From positions 1 to 7,107 of the forward strand of contig DATBFY010000281.1 in the NCBI GenBank assembly GCA_036558265.1: 7,107 bases of DNA. Reading direction: 5' to 3'. The position numbers were made by a program, and so were the translations under genes. A model generated the notes under the pieces. That model was not told where the DNA came from, made no database searches, and was given only the letters and a program-made list of their open reading frames with translations. Origin of the DNA: RYN-433 sp036558265. Its GTDB lineage: Bacteria; Planctomycetota; Phycisphaerae; Tepidisphaerales; Tepidisphaeraceae. Positions 4,251 through 7,107 of this stretch are shown here, piece after piece (position 1 is the stretch's first letter; the number at the start of each line of letters is the position of its first letter).

Positions 4251-7079
4251 TCAGTGCCACGCACGCGGCCGTTCAATGCCGCGCCCGCGGCCGCGGCTTC
4301 GAGCGGGAGCGGGCCGGCGGACGGGGGCGGTCGAAAAGACCGACTTGGGCGAGTGATCGACGCGCGGCTGGCTTTTCAGGTCGGTCAATGACGCCGCGCC
4401 AACCGGCGCCGTCGCCGCGACGGGCGCTCCCATCCCGCCCGAAATGGCCGGCGGCGGCAACTGCGTGTTGTACCGCTGCGCCAACAGCACCAGGTCGTTG
4501 AAATCGACGTTGCCGTCGTAACTGAAATCGCCCTGGGCGAACTGCTTGCCGGCCGTGTTGTAGTTCTGTGCGAGCACGACCAGATCATTGAAATCCACCG
4601 ACCGATCCCGATTCGCATCTCCAGCGAATGCGAAGAAGTCCACCGTCGTGACGGCGCCGATCGCCACCGCGCTTGAATTGCTCACCCCCGCGCCGTTGAG
4701 GAACGCGCGGTAGTTGCCATCCGGCAGGGGGCCGACGTGTGTAAACGTGGCCGTATCGGTCGCGGCGTCATAACCGACTCCGAATGTCGCCGCATCGATT
4801 GCCGCGCCCGTATCCAGATTCCGAACCAACAGGTCATCGCTCCCCAAGCTCGCCCGCACGTCCTGCGTGAACTTGAACACCAGCCGCGGCGCGGTCGCGA
4901 AGTCGTACGCCGACGAAAGCACGGCCGGGCCGTTCTCGCGGATCAGCACCACGTCATTGCCCGTGCCGCCGGCATAGGTGATGCGGAACGTCTGGCCGTT
5001 CAGGACGAAGTAGGCCCCTTCGGGCAGGCCGCTGAACGTACCGCTCACCGCGTCCGTGCCGTCGTTGTTCACGAGGACGAACGACTGCCCGGCCGCCGGG
5101 GCGAAGCCGGGCGCGAGCTTGAGGTCCAGGGTGGCGTTGCCCAGCGTCACGGTGCCCTTGACGCCGAGCTGGTCGTTCTCGGTGCCGGGGTTAAGGCCTG
5201 TCAGGTCGAGCGACAGGGTCGTGCGGTCGTTGAGGGTTGCGTCGCCGGTATAGAAGATGGCGGGTGTGCCCTGGGTTGTTGTCGCGCCGGGGGCGATGGT
5301 GCCTGCGCCGGGGACGTTGAGCGTGCCGATTGGGCCGGAACCGGCGAGCGTGCCGCCGAATAATTGCGCGGCGGTGCCCGGCCGGCCCTCGTTAAGAACC
5401 AGTGTGCCGGAGACGACGGACATCGTGCCGCCGAAGTTGCCACTGAGCGTGCCTGGCGCGCCCAGGGTGAGCGTGCCGCTTCCTTTTTTGATGATCGAGC
5501 CGGTGCCGTCGATGGAGCTGTCGTAGGCGGTGGACTTGTCGCCGGCGATGGTCAGCGTGCCGCCTCCGAGGCGCAGCTCCGCGCCCCGTTGTCCGGCGAG
5601 GGAGGCGATGGTCTGGTTGGACGTGCCGAGATCGAGCGTGGCCGACGGGCCGATGGTGACGTTGGAGGTTGGGCTGAACTGGTCGTCGTTGCCGGCGCCG
5701 ACGACGCCGCTGCTGCTCCCGCTCTGGTTGCCGATGAAGAGGTCGCCGGGGATGGCGGTGACGCCCGGGTCCTTGTCGAGGAAGAGCGAGCCGATATTGA
5801 CGGAGGTGGGGCCGGTGTAGGTGTTGGGGAGCGCGCCGGCGAACGCTTGCGACGCGGCGATGTCGATGGCGAGGCCGCCCGTGCCGGTGATGGAACCGTC
5901 GAACGTTCCGCCGAAGCCGAGTGCGCCGCCACCGACGGTGAGGGTTCCCGAGCCGAGGTTGATGGTGCCCGCGCCCGCGCTGAGGCCCCCCAGCCGTTCG
6001 TCGAAGTTGTTCAGGTCGAAGACGGCGCCCGGGCTGATCGCCAGCACGTCCTTGTCCGGGATAACGTTGGCCGCGCCCAGGCGCAAAATGCCCCCTTCGA
6101 TCGTCAACCCACCGCCGAACGAGTTGTTGGGATTGGAGAGGAGGAGCGTGCCGCCGCCTGTTTTGTGAAGGGCGAAATTGCCGGAGATGGCGCCGGAGAT
6201 TTCGAGCGCGTTCGCCTCGCCGGTGGCGGAGGTCACGCCGATGGTTGCATCGGCGGCGAGGATCACGGGCCCGGTGAGTTTCGGGCCGTTGGCGGTTCCG
6301 TGGGTGGCGACAATTGCGCCGTCGCCGAATCCGCTTCCCGAGATCGTGAACGTCTCGGCGGAGGTGGGGGCGCCCTCGATGGAGAGGGTAGCGCCCTTGG
6401 CAATGACGGTGCCGTTGGCTGAGCCGATGGCGCCGAGGGTGCCGGTGCCGAGCAGGCGGAGGACGCCTTGGTTGATCTGGGTCGTGCCGGCGTAGCTGTT
6501 GGCGGAGTCGAAGAGGAGTTGCTGGGGCCCGGTCTTGGTGATGGCGCCGGCGCCGGAGATGGCGCCGGTGACTTCCACGATGTTGCCGCCGGGGTTGAAG
6601 GTGAGGCCGTATCCGTTGAGGTCGATCTGGCTTAGGACGGCGGGGGCTGCGCCGTTGTTGGTGATGGAGATCGGCGCGCCGAGGATCACGGGCAGGTCGA
6701 GGGTTGGGCCCTGGCCGAGGTCGTCGGGCCCGGTATTGAAGAAGACGCCGGTCGCGCCCGTGAGGATGACGGGAAGGCCGGTGATGCGGTAGGCACGGTT
6801 GACGGCGCCGGTGCCGTCGATGCGGATGGCGGCGAAGGAGGCGCCGGCGATGTCGTTGTTGCTCAGGCGGAGGGCGCCGGCGGGGAAGACCAGGATGTCG
6901 GTGGGAGAGGGGAGGACGTTGCCGGACCAGTTGGTGTTAGTAGTGGGGGGGAAGCCCTGGAGCTTGAGGGTGCCCCAGTTGCTGTCGAGGTCGCCCACCC
7001 ACGTTGCCGTGAGCAGGCGGCGGGATTCCAAGGGTTCGAGCAGGGTTGATCGCGTGCGCGGACGATGCCTTTTGGCCAC
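4251..7079 (-). CDS. Planctomycete surface protein: LEPR-XLL motif, autotransporter-type beta-strand repeats, C-terminal dockerin
   Basis: This 942-residue protein is predicted to be secreted or cell-surface. The N-terminus is basic, then LEPLESRRLL (15-24), the LEPR-XLL motif common on planctomycetal extracellular proteins; there is no classical hydrophobic signal peptide. Residues about 26-715 are Gly/Thr/Ala-rich beta-strand sequence. Autotransporter-associated repeats of the form GxIxGxGxIxKxGxGTLxL...GxLxL are clearest at 172-209, 296-335 and 521-564, with a degenerate copy near 395-435. Residues 682-712 carry the FSGLPEGA...TYAGGTGNDVVL module frequent in such proteins, and 715-815 look like an Ig-like domain. 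A dockerin follows (821-870) with two canonical calcium loops: Asp821/Asn823/Asp825/Ser827/Asp829/Asp832 and Asp851/Ser853/Asp855/Asn857/Asp859/Asp862. The tail ends in an Arg/Gly-rich stretch. No autotransporter barrel and no enzymatic domain is seen, so adhesion or a structural role is inferred. The start is GTG, chosen for its AGGAGG 9 nt upstream. Confidence 0.9.
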   Translation of the reverse strand: MAKRHRPRTRSTLLEPLESRRLLTATWVGDLDSNWGTLKLQGFPPTTNTNWSGNVLPSPTDILVFPAGALRLSNNDIAGASFAAIRIDGTGAVNRAYRITGLPVILTGATGVFFNTGPDDLGQGPTLDLPVILGAPISITNNGAAPAVLSQIDLNGYGLTFNPGGNIVEVTGAISGAGAITKTGPQQLLFDSANSYAGTTQINQGVLRLLGTGTLGAIGSANGTVIAKGATLSIEGAPTSAETFTISGSGFGDGAIVATHGTANGPKLTGPVILAADATIGVTSATGEANALEISGAISGNFALHKTGGGTLLLSNPNNSFGGGLTIEGGILRLGAANVIPDKDVLAISPGAVFDLNNFDERLGGLSAGAGTINLGSGTLTVGGGALGFGGTFDGSITGTGGLAIDIAASQAFAGALPNTYTGPTSVNIGSLFLDKDPGVTAIPGDLFIGNQSGSSSGVVGAGNDDQFSPTSNVTIGPSATLDLGTSNQTIASLAGQRGAELRLGGGTLTIAGDKSTAYDSSIDGTGSIIKKGSGTLTLGAPGTLSGNFGGTMSVVSGTLVLNEGRPGTAAQLFGGTLAGSGPIGTLNVPGAGTIAPGATTTQGTPAIFYTGDATLNDRTTLSLDLTGLNPGTENDQLGVKGTVTLGNATLDLKLAPGFAPAAGQSFVLVNNDGTDAVSGTFSGLPEGAYFVLNGQTFRITYAGGTGNDVVLIRENGPAVLSSAYDFATAPRLVFKFTQDVRASLGSDDLLVRNLDTGAAIDAATFGVGYDAATDTATFTHVGPLPDGNYRAFLNGAGVSNSSAVAIGAVTTVDFFAFAGDANRDRSVDFNDLVVLAQNYNTAGKQFAQGDFSYDGNVDFNDLVLLAQRYNTQLPPPAISGGMGAPVAATAPVGAASLTDLKSQPRVDHSPKSVFSTAPVRRPAPARSRGRGRGIERPRAWH
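4470..4619 (-). other. Dockerin type I-like domain (within the surface protein)
   Basis: The domain encodes residues 821-870: two 12-residue EF-hand-like loops 30 residues apart, each followed by a near-identical helix (DFNDLVVLAQNY and DFNDLVLLAQRY). All six calcium-ligand positions (1, 3, 5, 7, 9, 12) are filled in both loops, so the domain looks intact. In clostridia dockerins bind cohesins to build cellulosomes; planctomycetes carry many dockerins whose partners are largely unknown. Confidence 0.88.
5388..6566 (-). repeat. Autotransporter-associated beta-strand repeats (protein-level, within the surface protein)
   Basis: There are three clear copies and one degenerate copy: 6566-6453, 6194-6075, 5897-5775 (weak) and 5519-5388. 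Each has a G(A/S)I(S/D)G start, a K(T/K)G segment and a closing G(V/I/T)LRL- or LVL-type strand. Copies have diverged except for a shared 16-base stretch, CCGGAGATGGCGCCGG, at 6181-6196 and 6553-6568. They are expected to build a parallel beta-helix stalk. Confidence 0.75.
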
Positions 7080-7088
7080 CTTGGGTCT

Positions 7089-7094
7089 CCTCCT
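7089..7094 (-). promoter_or_regulatory. Strong Shine-Dalgarno that decides the GTG start of the surface protein
   Basis: AGGAGG on the minus strand lies 9 nt before GTG 7079, inside a longer purine-rich run (AAGAGGAGGAGA). No in-frame ATG exists near the start of the open frame, so GTG is chosen. The promoter lies outside the window. Confidence 0.8.
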
Positions 7095-7107
7095 CTTGCG
7101 GGACGGT

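Noticed and set aside
5364..6422. Plus-strand open frame of 352 codons
   Set aside because: It is antisense to the beta-strand repeats. Its Gly/Ala/Glu/Arg/Val bias is a mirror of the Gly/Ala/Thr-rich coding strand.
6181..6568. Direct repeat CCGGAGATGGCGCCGG as a mobile or CRISPR-type repeat
   Set aside because: There are only two exact copies, 372 nt apart, both encoding the same GAISG segment of the beta-strand repeats, so it is explained by protein repeat structure.
4251..7079. Classical type V autotransporter
   Set aside because: Only the beta-strand repeats match. The C-terminus is a dockerin with a basic tail, not an outer-membrane barrel.

Overview
The window looks like chromosomal DNA from a GC-rich planctomycete, most likely of the Phycisphaerae type. 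The strongest clue is the large surface protein at the right end. It has an N-terminal LEPLESRRLL motif, autotransporter-type beta-strand repeats and a C-terminal dockerin with two calcium loops, a combination typical of planctomycetal extracellular proteins. The class-level placement is inference; no rRNA or other marker gene is present.

All four genes lie on the minus strand, so they read from right to left. (1) 7079-4251: a 942-residue secreted or surface protein with a GTG start behind a strong Shine-Dalgarno sequence. (2) 4250-4111: a spacer with a 60-bp structured inverted repeat and a good extended -10 promoter. (3) 4110-2887: an exported HEAT-like helical repeat protein. (4) 2838-1846: an exported alpha/beta hydrolase with a C-terminal membrane anchor, 48 nt behind the HEAT-like gene and probably co-transcribed with it. 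(5) 1845-1565: a 281-nt spacer with several small hairpins. (6) 1564 to the left edge: the first 521 codons of an indolepyruvate:ferredoxin oxidoreductase-like, thiamine-diphosphate-dependent enzyme, cut by the window end.

The genes do not form one obvious pathway. The surface protein is a separate unit, the HEAT-like and hydrolase genes form a probable two-gene envelope unit, and the oxidoreductase is a cytoplasmic 2-oxoacid enzyme that probably has its own leader. I found no CRISPR array, tRNA, rRNA, transposase, phage gene or recognisable defence system. The points most worth a second look are the competing hairpins and promoter at 4157-4248, the unusual export and C-terminal signals of the surface protein, and the uncharacterised HEAT-like/anchored-hydrolase pair. 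The many long plus-strand open frames are shadows caused by high GC content.
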